From Rhizobiaceae bacterium (GTDB taxonomy: Bacteria > Pseudomonadota > Alphaproteobacteria > Rhizobiales > Rhizobiaceae): a stretch of 64,000 bases of DNA. Location of the stretch: contig JAHBYY010000001.1 in the NCBI GenBank assembly GCA_019635715.1, positions 103,097-167,096 of the forward strand, given 5' to 3'. Made by a program: the position numbers and the translations under genes. Below the pieces are notes generated by a model. It did not search any database. It was not told where the DNA came from and saw nothing but the letters and a program-made list of their open reading frames with translations. Positions 46,487 to 57,000 of this stretch are shown here, piece by piece. Each line of letters begins with the position of its first letter. Within the stretch, counting starts at the first letter, position 1.

Positions 46487-48904
46487 ATGCCCTTCCGCGC
46501 TGACCGACACGTCCACATCCTGATCATCGGCGGCGGGGCGATCGGCACGTCGCTGGCCTACCACCTCGCCCGCGACGGCGCGAAGGACGTTCTGCTGGTC
46601 GAGAAGGCGCAGCTCACCCATGGCTGCACCTGGCATGCCGCCGGCCTCGTCGGCCAGCTACGCGGCAAGAAGAACCTCACCCGGCTGATGCAGAACTCGG
46701 TCGCGGTGTTCGACCGGCTGCAGGCCGAGACCGGCCAGGACATCTCGTGGAAAAAAGTCGGCTCGCTCAGGCTGGCCGGCAGCGCGGCGCGCTGGAGCGA
46801 GATCCGCCGCTCGATGGGCCAGGCGAAGAGTTTTGGCGTCGAATGCCATTCGCTGTCGGCCGAAGAGGCGGCAAAGCACTTCCCGTTCATCGTCAGGGAC
46901 GGCATCGAAGGCGCCGCCTTCATCCCCGGTGACGGCTATATCGACCCGTATTCGCTGACCATGGCCTATGCCAAGGGCGCGCGCCAGAACGGCGCGCGGA
47001 TCGAGGAAGGCGTCCGCGTCGAGGAGATCGTCGTCGATAATCGCCGCGCGGTCGGCGTGGTGACCAATGGAGGAACGATCTCCTGCGACATCCTCGTCAA
47101 CTGCGCCGGCCTGTGGGCCAAGCGCGTCGGGAAGATGGCCGGCGTGCCGCTGGCGGCCGGCATCGTCGAGCACCAGTATTTCGTGACCGAGAAGAAGCTG
47201 ACGCTCGATCCCGGCCTGACGACGCTGCGCGACCCCGACAACAATTTCTACCTGAAACCCGACACCGGCAGTTTTGCCATCGGCGGCTGGGAGGACGGGT
47301 CCAAGGGCTGCTGGCGCGGCGAACCGCCGCTCGACTTCGGCCGGGAGCTCTTTGCACCGAACATGGAGCGTCTCGAACTCTTCGCCCTGCCGGTGGCCGA
47401 GCGCCTGCCGGTGCTCAACGAGATCGGCATCCAGACCGTCATCAACGGCCCGATCCCGGTCTCCTATGACGGCGAGCCGATCATGGGCCTGGCGCCCGAG
47501 CTCGACAATTTCTACGTCGCCTGCGGCTTCACCGCCGGCATAGCGGCCTCCGGCGGCGCCGGGCTGGCGCTGTCCAACATGATCCTGCACGGCGATGCCG
47601 GCATGGACCTCTGGCCGTTCGACGTGCGCCGCTTCGGCGCGGTGCAGGCGCAGGGCCGCTATCTCGAACAGCGCGCCATCGAGGCCTATGGTGCCTATTA
47701 CAAGATCCACTGGCCGGCCGAGGAAGCGCATGCCGGGCGCGGCCTGCGGCTGTCGCCGCTGCACGAGCGGCTGCGCTCGCGCGGCGCGGTGTTCGGCTCC
47801 AAGTTCGGATGGGAGCGGCCCAACTGGTTCGCACTCCCCGGCAGCGACGCGGTCGAACTCGGCAGCTTCGAGGGCAAGCCAGGCTGGTTCGACGCCGTCG
47901 GCGAGGAGGTGCGCGCCATTCGCGAGCGCGCGGCGATCATCGACCAGACCTCGTTCTCGAAGTTCGAGATCTCCGGCAGGGACGCGCTCGAGGCGATGAA
48001 CCGCATCGCCGCCAACGACCTTTCCGGCGCGCCCGGCAAGGCGGTCTACACGCAGCTCTGCAATGCGCGCGGCGGCATCGAGGCCGACGTCACGATCCTG
48101 CACATAAGCGACGACCTGCTCTACCTCGTCACCGGCTCCGGCTTCGGCGTGCGCGACGGCCACTGGGTGCGCCGCCACCTGCCCGACGGCGTGTCGTTCC
48201 GCGACGTCACCAACCAGTTTGCCGTCATCAACATCTGCGGCCCGCTGTCGCGACAGATCCTGCAGTCGGTGTCCGACAGCGACCTGTCAAACGCGGCGCA
48301 CCCCTTCCTCGCCGCCCGCTGGATCGAGGTCGGCGACGCAAGGGCGCTCGCGGTGCGCATCGGCTATGTCGGCGAGCTCGGCTACGAACTCTACGTGCCG
48401 CAGGAGTTCGCCCCCCATGTCTACGACACGCTGGTCGAGGCGAGCGCCCCGTTCCAGCTCGCCGACGCCGGCTACCGCGCCATCGACGCCTGCCGCATGG
48501 AGAAGGGCTATCTCTACTGGTCCGGCGACATCACGCCGGACTACAACCCCTACGAGGCCGGGCTCGGCTTCGCGGTGGCACTCGACAAGGGAGACTTCAT
48601 CGGCCGCGAGGCTCTGGCGAAGATCAAGGCCGAAGGCGTCAAGCGAAAACTCTGCTCCTTCACCATCGACGGCTTCGCGCCTCTGCATGGCGGCGAGGCG
48701 ATCATCGCCGACGGCATGGTGGTCGGCTCCGCGTCCTCCACCGGCTACGGCTACACGCTCGGCAAGACCATTGCGTTCGGCTACCTGCCGACCGAGATCG
48801 CGGCGCGGCGGGATTTCGTCATCGAGGCCTTTGGCAAGTCCTACGCCGCAACGCGCGGTCCGCGGGTTCTCTACGACCCGAAGATGGAGAGGCTGAAGGG
48901 ATGA
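46487..48904 (+). CDS. FAD-dependent oxidoreductase with GcvT domain, second paralogue
   Basis: An 805-residue paralogue of the preceding enzyme with the same order of modules. The FAD motif is ILIIGGGAIGTSLAYHLARD, the presumed covalent His is in GCTWHAAGLVGQL, and the folate module shows YTQLCNARGGIEADVTIL, YVGELGYELYVP and DACRMEKGYLYWSGDI. The two proteins are clearly diverged, so they probably take different N-methyl substrates or act in sequence. The ATG at 46487 has no strong ribosome site; the frame runs upstream into the repeat. Confidence 0.88.
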   Translation: MPFRADRHVHILIIGGGAIGTSLAYHLARDGAKDVLLVEKAQLTHGCTWHAAGLVGQLRGKKNLTRLMQNSVAVFDRLQAETGQDISWKKVGSLRLAGSAARWSEIRRSMGQAKSFGVECHSLSAEEAAKHFPFIVRDGIEGAAFIPGDGYIDPYSLTMAYAKGARQNGARIEEGVRVEEIVVDNRRAVGVVTNGGTISCDILVNCAGLWAKRVGKMAGVPLAAGIVEHQYFVTEKKLTLDPGLTTLRDPDNNFYLKPDTGSFAIGGWEDGSKGCWRGEPPLDFGRELFAPNMERLELFALPVAERLPVLNEIGIQTVINGPIPVSYDGEPIMGLAPELDNFYVACGFTAGIAASGGAGLALSNMILHGDAGMDLWPFDVRRFGAVQAQGRYLEQRAIEAYGAYYKIHWPAEEAHAGRGLRLSPLHERLRSRGAVFGSKFGWERPNWFALPGSDAVELGSFEGKPGWFDAVGEEVRAIRERAAIIDQTSFSKFEISGRDALEAMNRIAANDLSGAPGKAVYTQLCNARGGIEADVTILHISDDLLYLVTGSGFGVRDGHWVRRHLPDGVSFRDVTNQFAVINICGPLSRQILQSVSDSDLSNAAHPFLAARWIEVGDARALAVRIGYVGELGYELYVPQEFAPHVYDTLVEASAPFQLADAGYRAIDACRMEKGYLYWSGDITPDYNPYEAGLGFAVALDKGDFIGREALAKIKAEGVKRKLCSFTIDGFAPLHGGEAIIADGMVVGSASSTGYGYTLGKTIAFGYLPTEIAARRDFVIEAFGKSYAATRGPRVLYDPKMERLKG

Positions 48905-48920
48905 GTTCTGACTTGCTGTT

Positions 48921-49050
48921 CGCCCCCTCCATCATGCTGCGCATGGTCCCCCTCCCCCGCTTCGCAGGGGAGGATTTCGCGTCGCGGCCGGCCGCACCCT
49001 CGATCCTCCCCCGTTCACGGGGGAGGTGGCCCGAAGGGCCGGAGGGGGCG
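48921..49050. repeat. REP-like palindromes between FAD/GcvT and kinase genes
   Basis: The 168-nt gap contains two palindromic units: one around 48947-48975 (CCCCTCCCCCGCTTCG, CAGGGGAGGAT) and one around 49003-49050 (ATCCTCCCCCGTTCACGGGG, then GGCCCGAAGGGCC). They share the CCTCCCC core with the 46.3-kb inverted repeat. Confidence 0.7.
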
Positions 49051-49072
49051 CAGGGAAACTTCAGGACGCCTC

Positions 49073-49978
49073 ATGACCCCTGACCTCGACCTCGCCCGCG
49101 ACGCCCTTTCGCGCATCCCGGCGCTCGCCGCCTATCGCGGCGAGATCGTCCGCCTCGGCGGGCTGACCAATCTCGTCTTCCGCGCCGGCGATGCCTGCCT
49201 GCGCATCCCCGGCAAGGGCACGGAGGAATACATCAACCGCGCCAACGAGTCGGTTGCCGCGCGCGAGGCGGCCCGGGCCGGCGTCAGCCCGGAAGTGCTG
49301 CATTTCGACGCGGCGACCGGCGTGATGGCGACGCGCTTCATCGACGGCGCGGTGACCATGTCGCCGCAGGCGTTCAGGACGAGACACGGTTCCCCGACCC
49401 GCGCCGGACAGGCTTTTCAAAAGCTGCATATGTCCGGCGCGGTCTTTTCCTTCCGTTTCGAACTGTTCGCCATGATCGACGACTATCTGACGATCCTGTC
49501 GACCAAGGACGTCGTGCTGCCCGAAGGCTACCACGACGTGGTGCGCGAGGCCGGGACGGTGCGCGCCGCGCTCGCCGCGCATCCGCTGCCGGTCGTGGCC
49601 TGCCACTGCGACCCGCTGTGCGAGAATTTCCTCGACGCCGGCGACCGCATGTGGATCGTCGACTGGGAATATTCGGGCATGAACGACCCGATGTGGGATC
49701 TCGGCGACCTGTGCGTCGAAGGCGGCTTCGACGCAAACCAGGAAGAGGAGCTGATCCGCGGCTATTTCGGCGGCGTCCCCTCGCCGGCGGAGCGCGGGCG
49801 CATCGTCATCTACAAGGCGATGTGCGACCTGCTGTGGACGCTGTGGGGGCTGATCCAGCTCGCCAACGGCAATCCCGCGGACGATTTCCGGGCCTATGCG
49901 GACGGCCGTTTCGCCCGCTGCAAGGCGCTGATGGGGACCGCGGATTTCGCTCGCCACGTCGCGGCTGTCGGGCACTGA
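49073..49978 (+). CDS. Choline/ethanolamine kinase-like phosphotransferase
   Basis: A 301-residue protein of the LicA/choline kinase branch of the aminoglycoside phosphotransferase fold. The catalytic loop is VACHCDPLCENFLDAG and the metal motif IVDWEYSGMNDPMWDLGDL; the N-lobe shows RLGGLTNLVFRAG. It would phosphorylate choline or a similar amino alcohol. An AGGA site precedes the ATG. It lies downstream of two enzymes of the methylamine/dimethylglycine type, which fits a choline-related locus. Confidence 0.87.
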   Translation: MTPDLDLARDALSRIPALAAYRGEIVRLGGLTNLVFRAGDACLRIPGKGTEEYINRANESVAAREAARAGVSPEVLHFDAATGVMATRFIDGAVTMSPQAFRTRHGSPTRAGQAFQKLHMSGAVFSFRFELFAMIDDYLTILSTKDVVLPEGYHDVVREAGTVRAALAAHPLPVVACHCDPLCENFLDAGDRMWIVDWEYSGMNDPMWDLGDLCVEGGFDANQEEELIRGYFGGVPSPAERGRIVIYKAMCDLLWTLWGLIQLANGNPADDFRAYADGRFARCKALMGTADFARHVAAVGH

Positions 49979-50087
49979 AGGGCAAAATGCCTGTTTTTCC
50001 GACAGATCGCTAAAATCCGAACGATTGCCTTAGCCAGACCGTGGGCGGCCGGCTGCTACCTCCTTGCATGAGGCAGGGAGTGCGCGG

Positions 50088-51074
50088 ATGGCCGTTCTCG
50101 TCACGGGTGGTGCAGGCTATATCGGCAGCCACATGGTCTGGAAGCTGCTCGACGAGGGCGAGGACGTCGTCGTCGTCGACCGCCTGTCGACCGGCTTCGA
50201 ATGGGCGGTGCCGGCCGAAGTCGAGCTGGTCATCGCCGACATCGCCGACCAGGCGGCGGTCGAAGAGGTGCTGAAGCGGCGCCGGATCGACGCCATCTTC
50301 CACTTCGCCGGTTCGATCGTCGTCCCGGACTCCGTGGCGGACCCGCTGGGCTATTATCTGAACAACACGGTGAAGTCGCGCGCCCTGATCGAGAGCGCGG
50401 TGCGCGTCGGCGTGCCGCACTTCATCTTCTCCTCGACCGCCGCCGTCTACGGCAGCAAGCACAATGCGCCGGTGATCGAGGATGCGCCCACGGTGCCCGA
50501 TTCGCCGTATGGAACGTCGAAGCTGATGACCGAGATGATGCTGCGCGACACCGCGGCAGCTCACCCGCTGACCTATACCGCGCTGCGCTACTTCAACGTC
50601 AGCGGCGCCGATCCGCGCGGCCGCACCGGACAGTCGACGCGCGGCGCGACGCAGTTGATCAAGGTCGCGTGCGAGGCGGCGACCGGCAAGCGCCCCTATC
50701 TCGAAGTCTTCGGCACCGACTATGCGACGCCGGACGGCAGTTGCGTGCGCGACTTCATCCATGTCTCGGACCTGGTCGCCGCCCACTATCTCGCCCTGAA
50801 GCGGCTGCGCGACGGCGGCGCCTCGATCGTCGCGAACTGCGGCTACGGCACCGGCTATTCGGTGCTGGAGGTCGTGGACGCGGTGCGCCGCAGCGTCGGA
50901 CACGATTTCGACATCCGCCTGCAGGGCCGAAGGACCGGCGACATCGTCTCCATGGTCGCCAACGCCGACAGGGCGCGGCGCGAGCTGTCGTGGACGCCGA
51001 GCCTCGACGATCTCGACCTGATCATTTCGCATTCGCTCGCCTGGGAGGAGTCGCTGAAGCGCCGCAACACTTGA
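50088..51074 (+). CDS. galE: UDP-glucose 4-epimerase
   Basis: A 328-residue extended SDR that interconverts UDP-glucose and UDP-galactose. The NAD motif is VLVTGGAGYIGSHMVWKLLD, the catalytic region is FSSTAAVYGSKHNAP and YGTSKLMTEMM (YxxxK), and LRYFNVSGADPRGRTG is typical of GalE. I use the ATG at 50088 (GGGAG upstream) over 50064. With the next gene it supplies nucleotide sugars for surface polysaccharide. Confidence 0.9.
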   Translation: MAVLVTGGAGYIGSHMVWKLLDEGEDVVVVDRLSTGFEWAVPAEVELVIADIADQAAVEEVLKRRRIDAIFHFAGSIVVPDSVADPLGYYLNNTVKSRALIESAVRVGVPHFIFSSTAAVYGSKHNAPVIEDAPTVPDSPYGTSKLMTEMMLRDTAAAHPLTYTALRYFNVSGADPRGRTGQSTRGATQLIKVACEAATGKRPYLEVFGTDYATPDGSCVRDFIHVSDLVAAHYLALKRLRDGGASIVANCGYGTGYSVLEVVDAVRRSVGHDFDIRLQGRRTGDIVSMVANADRARRELSWTPSLDDLDLIISHSLAWEESLKRRNT

Positions 51075-51159
51075 CGCCGCCCCGCCGGATGCGTTCAAGC
51101 ACTGCGAAGGCGGCGCGCCCCGGAAGGCGTGGCGCCACTCGGCATGGAGGTAGGGCGGC

Positions 51160-52167
51160 GTGACTACTCTGGTGACCGGTGCGGCGGGCTTCATCGGCGC
51201 CGCAACCGCCAAGGCGCTGCTGGCGCGCGGCGAACAGGTGGTCGGCCTCGACAACCTCAACGACTATTACGACGTCGCGCTGAAGCAGGCCCGGTTGGCG
51301 CGCCTTCAGGGCGATCCCGGCTTCCGCTTCATCCGCGCCGACCTTGCCGACCGCGCGGCGGTCGGCGCCGTCTTCGCCGAGCAAAGGCCCGATCGGGTCG
51401 TCCATCTGGCCGCGCAGGCCGGCGTCCGCTACGGGCTGCAGAACCCGCATGCCTATGTCGAATCCAACCTCGTGGGCTTCCTCAACATCCTGGAAGGCTG
51501 CCGGCGCGCCAATATCGGCCATCTCGTCTTCGCATCGTCGAGCTCGGTCTACGGCGCCAACAGCAGCCTGCCCTATCGGGTCGGCGACAATGTCGACCAC
51601 CCGCTCAGCCTCTATGCCGCCAGCAAGAAGGCCAACGAGCTGATGGCGCATTCCTACGCCCATCTCTACGGCGTGCCGGCGACCGGACTGCGCTTCTTCA
51701 CCGTCTACGGACCGTGGGGCCGGCCGGACATGGCGCCGTTCGTGTTCACCCGCAAGATCCTCGCAGGCGAGCCGATCGAAGTGTTCAACAACGGCCAGCA
51801 TGCCCGCGACTTCACCTATATCGACGACATCGTCGACGGCGTCGTGCGGGCGCTGGATCATGTCGCGGCGCCCTCGCCGGGGTTCGACCCGGCCGATCCC
51901 GATCCGGCGACCTCGTCGGCGCCGTACCGGCTTTACAACATCGGCAACAGCCGGCCGGTGAAGCTGATGGACTTCATCCGCACCGTCGAGGACGCGACGG
52001 GCCGCAAGGCGGTGCAGGTCATGCGACCCAAGCAGCCCGGCGATGTCGAGGAGACCTTCGCCGACATCTCGGCGCTGGCAGCCGATACGGGATTCCAGCC
52101 GAAGGTCGAGATCGGCGAAGGCATCCGACGCTTTGTCGCCTGGTACCGCGACTTCTACAAGGTCTGA
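51160..52167 (+). CDS. NAD-dependent epimerase (UDP-glucuronate 4-epimerase type)
   Basis: A 335-residue extended SDR. The cofactor motif is LVTGAAGFIGAATAKALLAR, then GLDNLNDYYDVALKQARL, FASSSSVYGANSSLPY, the YxxxK in YAASKKANELMAHSYAHLYG, and RFFTVYGPWGRPDMA. This pattern is that of UDP-glucuronate 4-epimerases (LpsL/WbnF type) making UDP-galacturonate for LPS or capsule. It starts with GTG at 51160 behind GGAGG and lies 85 nt after galE. Confidence 0.88.
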   Translation: MTTLVTGAAGFIGAATAKALLARGEQVVGLDNLNDYYDVALKQARLARLQGDPGFRFIRADLADRAAVGAVFAEQRPDRVVHLAAQAGVRYGLQNPHAYVESNLVGFLNILEGCRRANIGHLVFASSSSVYGANSSLPYRVGDNVDHPLSLYAASKKANELMAHSYAHLYGVPATGLRFFTVYGPWGRPDMAPFVFTRKILAGEPIEVFNNGQHARDFTYIDDIVDGVVRALDHVAAPSPGFDPADPDPATSSAPYRLYNIGNSRPVKLMDFIRTVEDATGRKAVQVMRPKQPGDVEETFADISALAADTGFQPKVEIGEGIRRFVAWYRDFYKV

Positions 52168-52180
52168 CGGCGCGGCCGGA

Positions 52181-53356
52181 TCAGAGTCTGGCGATCCACG
52201 CCGCCAGCCGGTGCGCGGCTTCCTCCACGAGATCCGGCCGGCGGTGAAAGCACAGGCGCAGGAAGCCCTGCCCGCTGTCGCCGAAGGCGGTGCCCGGCGC
52301 CACACCGACATTGGCGTGATCGACGATGTCGAAGGCGGCTTGCGTCGCGTCCTCCATGCCGTCGACCGAAAAGAACAGATAGAAGGCGCCGGGCGGCACC
52401 GCGAAGCGTACCCGCCCTGTCTCGCCGAGAACCTTGCAGACGATGTCGCGGGCGGTCTGCGCCTGGGCGATCTGCTGGCGGAGGAACTCGTCGCCCTCGT
52501 CAAGCGCGGCGATGGCGCCGCGCTGCATGAACTGCGCGACGCCCGAGGTGGAATACTGGACGAGGTTCTCGAAGGTCCGCCCGAGCGACGGGTGGGCCTT
52601 CAGCCAGCCGATGCGCCAGCCGGTCATCGCCCAGTTCTTCGAGAAGGTGTTGACGAAGAGGATGCGGTCGTCCGGCTCCATGATGTCCATGAAGGAGGCG
52701 GCGCGGCCGCCGCCGAAGTGGAACAGCGCGTAGATCTCGTCGGCGACGATCCACAGGCCGCGCCGGCGCGCCAGGTCGAGTATGCCGCGCAGCGTCTCGA
52801 GATCGGCGGTCCAGCCCGTCGGATTGGACGGCGAGTTGACGAAGATCATCCGGGTGCGATCGGTGACCGCAGCCGCCAGCCGCTCGAGATCGCAGGTCCA
52901 GCCATTGTCGCCGAAATCCAGCGGCACGCCGACCGGCGTCGCGCCGCCGACGGCCGCGGCCGCCGCGAAATTGGGCCAGGCCGGCGTCAGGTAGAGCGCT
53001 TCATCGCCTGCCCCGACGGTCGCGGCGATGGCCATCTGGATGGCGTGCATGCCGCCGCCGGTGGCGATGAACTCGGAGGCATCGAAGGAATATCCGAAAT
53101 GCCGCTGATGGTAGCGGGCGAGCGACTGGCGCAACTCGGGGATGCCGCCCTGCCAGGTGTAGAAGGTTTCGCCCGCCCGCAGCCCGGCGACCGTCGCCGA
53201 GGAAATGAAATCGGGCGTCGCCAGGTCGCTCTCACCCGACCACAGCGGAATCAATCCCTTGCGGTCGCGCCCGTAGTCGGCCACCGCCTCGATGCCGCTG
53301 ACGGGCGCCGCGGAGGCTTCGGCGCGCAACGCGCCCACCAGGCTTTTCTCGGCCAT
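52181..53356 (-). CDS. PLP-dependent aminotransferase (class I/II)
   Basis: A 391-residue fold type I aminotransferase. The PLP Lys is in VNTFSKNWAMTGWRIGWL; other blocks are LWSGESDLATPDFI, IFVNSPSNPTGWTAD, IVADEIYALFHF and the C-terminal Arg in GFLRLCFHR. It resembles aspartate or N-succinyldiaminopimelate aminotransferases; the substrate is uncertain. It ends 13 nt from the convergent epimerase gene. Confidence 0.88.
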   Translation of the reverse strand: MAEKSLVGALRAEASAAPVSGIEAVADYGRDRKGLIPLWSGESDLATPDFISSATVAGLRAGETFYTWQGGIPELRQSLARYHQRHFGYSFDASEFIATGGGMHAIQMAIAATVGAGDEALYLTPAWPNFAAAAAVGGATPVGVPLDFGDNGWTCDLERLAAAVTDRTRMIFVNSPSNPTGWTADLETLRGILDLARRRGLWIVADEIYALFHFGGGRAASFMDIMEPDDRILFVNTFSKNWAMTGWRIGWLKAHPSLGRTFENLVQYSTSGVAQFMQRGAIAALDEGDEFLRQQIAQAQTARDIVCKVLGETGRVRFAVPPGAFYLFFSVDGMEDATQAAFDIVDHANVGVAPGTAFGDSGQGFLRLCFHRRPDLVEEAAHRLAAWIARL

Positions 53357-53383
53357 CGCATTCTCCCTCGCAGACCAACGAAA

Positions 53384-53415
53384 ATCAGCCCCGGCGCTGA
53401 CACCGGGGCTGATTG
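53384..53415 (-). terminator. Rho-independent terminator of mscL
   Basis: A 12-bp perfect stem (53384-53395 with 53404-53415, eight-base loop), G+C-rich in the middle and followed on the minus strand by TTCGTTGG after the A/T end of the stem. It lies 22 nt beyond the mscL stop and just before the aminotransferase ATG. Confidence 0.8.
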
Positions 53416-53437
53416 CGACCGTCCATATCAGATCGGG

Positions 53438-53860
53438 TCAGCGCCTGGCGAGCAGGTCGCGGATCTCGGTCAGCAACTGGACATCGGCCGGAGGCGGAGC
53501 GGCCGGGCCGGCCTCCTTCTGCTTCTCCAGCTTCTTGCGCATGGTGTTCACCGCCTTGACCATCAGGAAGATGATCCAGGCGAGGATGAGGAAGTTGATC
53601 ACCACCGTGAGGAAGTTGCCGTAAGCGAACACCGCCCCCTGCTTGCGGGCCTCTTCCAGCGACTCCGCCGTCACTGTGGACGACAGCGGTATGAAATAGT
53701 TCGAGAAGTCGAAGCCGCCGAAGATCGCGCCGACGACCGGCATGATGATGTCGCCGACCAGCGAACTCACGATCAGTCCGAAGGCGCCGCCGATGATCAC
53801 GCCGACGGCGAGATCCATGACATTGCCCTTGGAGATGAACTCCTGGAATTCCTTAATCAT
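53438..53860 (-). CDS. mscL: Large-conductance mechanosensitive channel MscL
   Basis: A 140-residue homopentameric inner-membrane channel that opens under membrane tension to release solutes on osmotic downshift. The start [20 protein letters not shown] and helix 1 ([20 protein letters not shown]) are characteristic; helix 2 is [19 protein letters not shown], followed by the Lys-rich cytoplasmic helix. GGAGGG lies just before the ATG at 53860; the open frame upstream to 53935 is not needed. Confidence 0.96.
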   Translation of the reverse strand: MIKEFQEFISKGNVMDLAVGVIIGGAFGLIVSSLVGDIIMPVVGAIFGGFDFSNYFIPLSSTVTAESLEEARKQGAVFAYGNFLTVVINFLILAWIIFLMVKAVNTMRKKLEKQKEAGPAAPPPADVQLLTEIRDLLARR

Positions 53861-54041
53861 CCAAACCCTCCTGTTCCGGCAGCCGCTTTGTCCCCGCAGG
53901 CCGCAGCGCACCATAGCAAAAAAGCGATCGTGCAAAAGCCGCTAAAGCACCGGCGCGACGCGGCAGCGGCATGCGCCGAAAGCCGCGATTGCATCCGCCC
54001 TCGCCGATGTGATCCTCTGAGGACCGGAGGATCATCGTCGC

Positions 54042-57000
54042 GTGCAGGGCTGGCTCGTCGTCTTCATCGCCATCGTCTACGTGTCGCTGCTGTTCGCGAT
54101 CGCCAGCTTCGGCGACCGCAAGCGGCTCGGCGTCGAGACGCGCCGGCTGCGGCCCTACATCTATGCCCTCAGCCTGGCGATCTACTGCACGTCGTGGACG
54201 TTCTTCGGCTCGGTCGGCCTCGCCGCCGAGCGCGGTTTCGAATTCCTCGCCATCTATATCGGGCCGGTGCTCGTCTTCGCCTTCGGCTATCCGCTGCTGG
54301 CGCGCATCGTGCGCCTCGCCAAGGCGGAGAAGATCACCTCGATCGCCGACTTCCTGGGGGCCCGCTACGGCAAGAGCTTCACGGTGGCGTCGATCGCCAC
54401 GGTCATCGCCACGGTCGGCGCGATCCCCTACATCGCGCTTCAGCTCAAGGCGATCTCCGGCTCGGTCAGCCTGATGGTCGAGCACTATACCGGTGCGCCG
54501 CCCAGCTTCGATCCCTTCCTCAGCGACATCTCGCTGGCGGTCGCCCTGCTGCTGGCGCTGTTCGCGGTGCTGTTCGGCACGCGCCACGCCGACGCGACCG
54601 AGCACCAGGACGGGCTGATCCTCGCCGTGGCGGTCGAATCGGTCGTCAAGCTGGCGGCGTTCCTGGCCGTCGGCCTGCTGGCCGCCTTCGTGCTCGCCGG
54701 CGGGCCGGGCGAGCTGATCGCCACGCTGGCGCGCAGCGACGCGGTCAACAGGGCACTCGAATACCGCACTTCGCTCGGCACCTGGCTGGTGGCCACCGTG
54801 ATCAGCGGCTTCGCCATCGTCATGCTGCCGCGGCAGTTCTACGTGATGATCGTCGAGCATCGCGGCGCCCACGAGCTGCGCAAGGCGACGCGCATCTTCC
54901 CGCTCTACCTGGTGCTCATCAATCTGTTCGTTCTGCCGATCGCCTTTCTCGGCCTGGCGCAGGTGGGCCCGGCGACGAGCAGCGACCTTTACGTGCTGTC
55001 GCTGCCGCTGCTGGCCGGGCACGACACTTTCGCCATGATCGCCTTCATCGGCGGTCTCTCGGCGGCGACGGCGATGGTCATCGTCGAAAGCGTGGCGCTG
55101 TCGATCATGATCTCGAACGACATCGTCATCCCGCTCTTCCTGCGGCGGCGGCTGACGGCGCGCGCCGGCGCCGCCGAAGACTGGTCGCAGTTGATCCTCA
55201 ACGTGCGCCGGGCCGCGATCTTCACCATCCTGATGGTGGCCTTCCTCTACTACCGCGAGAGCACGACCAACACGCGGCTCGCCTCGATCGGCCTGATGTC
55301 GTTCGCGGCCATCGCCCAGTTCGCGCCGGCCTTCATCGGCGGGCTGGTGTGGCGCCGGGCCAATGCGCGCGGCGCGGCGCTGGGCATGCTCGCCGGGCTG
55401 GCGATCTGGGTCTACACGCTGCTGCTGCCGACGCTGCTCGGCCCGGACGCCGCGATCCTGCGGCACGGCCCGCTCGGCATCGAGGCGCTGAAGCCGCAGG
55501 CGCTGTTCGGCACGATCGCCGAGCCGCTCAATCACGGCGTGCTCTGGAGCCTCGCCTTCAACCTGCTGTTCTACGTCTTTGGCTCTCTGTCTCGCGCGTC
55601 CGTGCCGCTGGAGCGCATCCAGGCCGCGGTGTTCGTGCCGCGCGACGCCGGTCCGATGCCGAGCCTGCGGCGCTTCCGCACCGCCGTCACCGTCAACGAC
55701 CTCAAGGATGCGATCGCGCGCTACCTGGGCGTCGAGCGGACCGAGCGCTCCTTCCAGTCCTTCGAGGACAAGGACGGAACCCGCCTCGACGGCAACGACC
55801 AGGCCAGCATGGCCGTCGTGCGCTTCTCCGAGCAATTGCTGGCCAGCGCCGTCGGCTCGTCCTCGGCCCGCCTCATCCTGTCGCTGCTGTTCCAGCGCCA
55901 CGACAAATCGGCCCGCGACGCCTTCCGGCTGCTCGACGACGCGACCGAGGCGCTGCAGCACAATCGCGACCTGCTGCAGATCGCGCTGGACCAGATGGAG
56001 CAGGGCATCACCGTCTACGACCAGGACTTCCGGCTGATCTGCTGGAACCGCCAATACCGCACCTTGCTCACCCTGCCGGAGGAGATGGGTCGCGTCGGCG
56101 TCTCGCTGGACGAGATGCTCCGCCAACTGGCAGGACGCGGCGAGATCGCACAGGATGCCGCCGAGGGATTGCTCGACCGCTTCGCCAGCCACGGCGAACC
56201 GTGGGAGCTTCCCCTCGCAAGATCCCGCCGCATCCTCGAACTGCGGTCGAATCCGATGCCGGACGGCGGCATCGTCGTCACCTATGCCGACATCACCGCG
56301 CGGGTCGACGCAGACCTGGCGCTGAAGCGGGTCAACGAATCGCTCGAACAGCGCGTCAGCGCCCGCACCGCCGAGCTGATGAGCGTCAACGAGGAGCTGG
56401 CGCAGGCGCAGATGATCGCCGAGGAGGCGAACCTCTCGAAGACGAAATTCCTCGCCGGCGCGGGCCACGACATCCTGCAGCCGCTGAACGCCGCCCGGCT
56501 GTACTGCTCGTCGCTGATCGAACGCACCGGCAGCGGCGCGGCGGCGGAAGCGGCGCGCAACATCGACTCGTCGCTGGAATCGGTCGAGACCATCCTGGGT
56601 GCCGTGCTCGACATATCGCGACTGGACGCAGGCGCGATGAAGCCGATCGACACGGTCTTCAGGCTCGACGGGCTGCTGAAGCAGGTGGCGACCGACTTCC
56701 AGCCGCTGGCCCGCGAGAAGGGGCTCGATCTCGTCATCGTGCCGTCGTCGCTGGCCGTGGAAACCGACCGCAACCTGCTGCGCCGGCTGATCCAGAATCT
56801 CGTCTCGAACGCCATCAAATACACGCGCCGCGGCCGTGTGCTGATCGGTGTGCGGCGACGCGGAGGCCTCGCCGAGATCCAGGTGTTCGACACCGGCATC
56901 GGCATCCCCGTCGACCAGCTCAACGCGGTGTTCCGCGAGTTCATTCGCCTCGACGCCGGCATGCGGGAAGCCCAGGGGCTCGGACTCGGCCTGTCGATCG

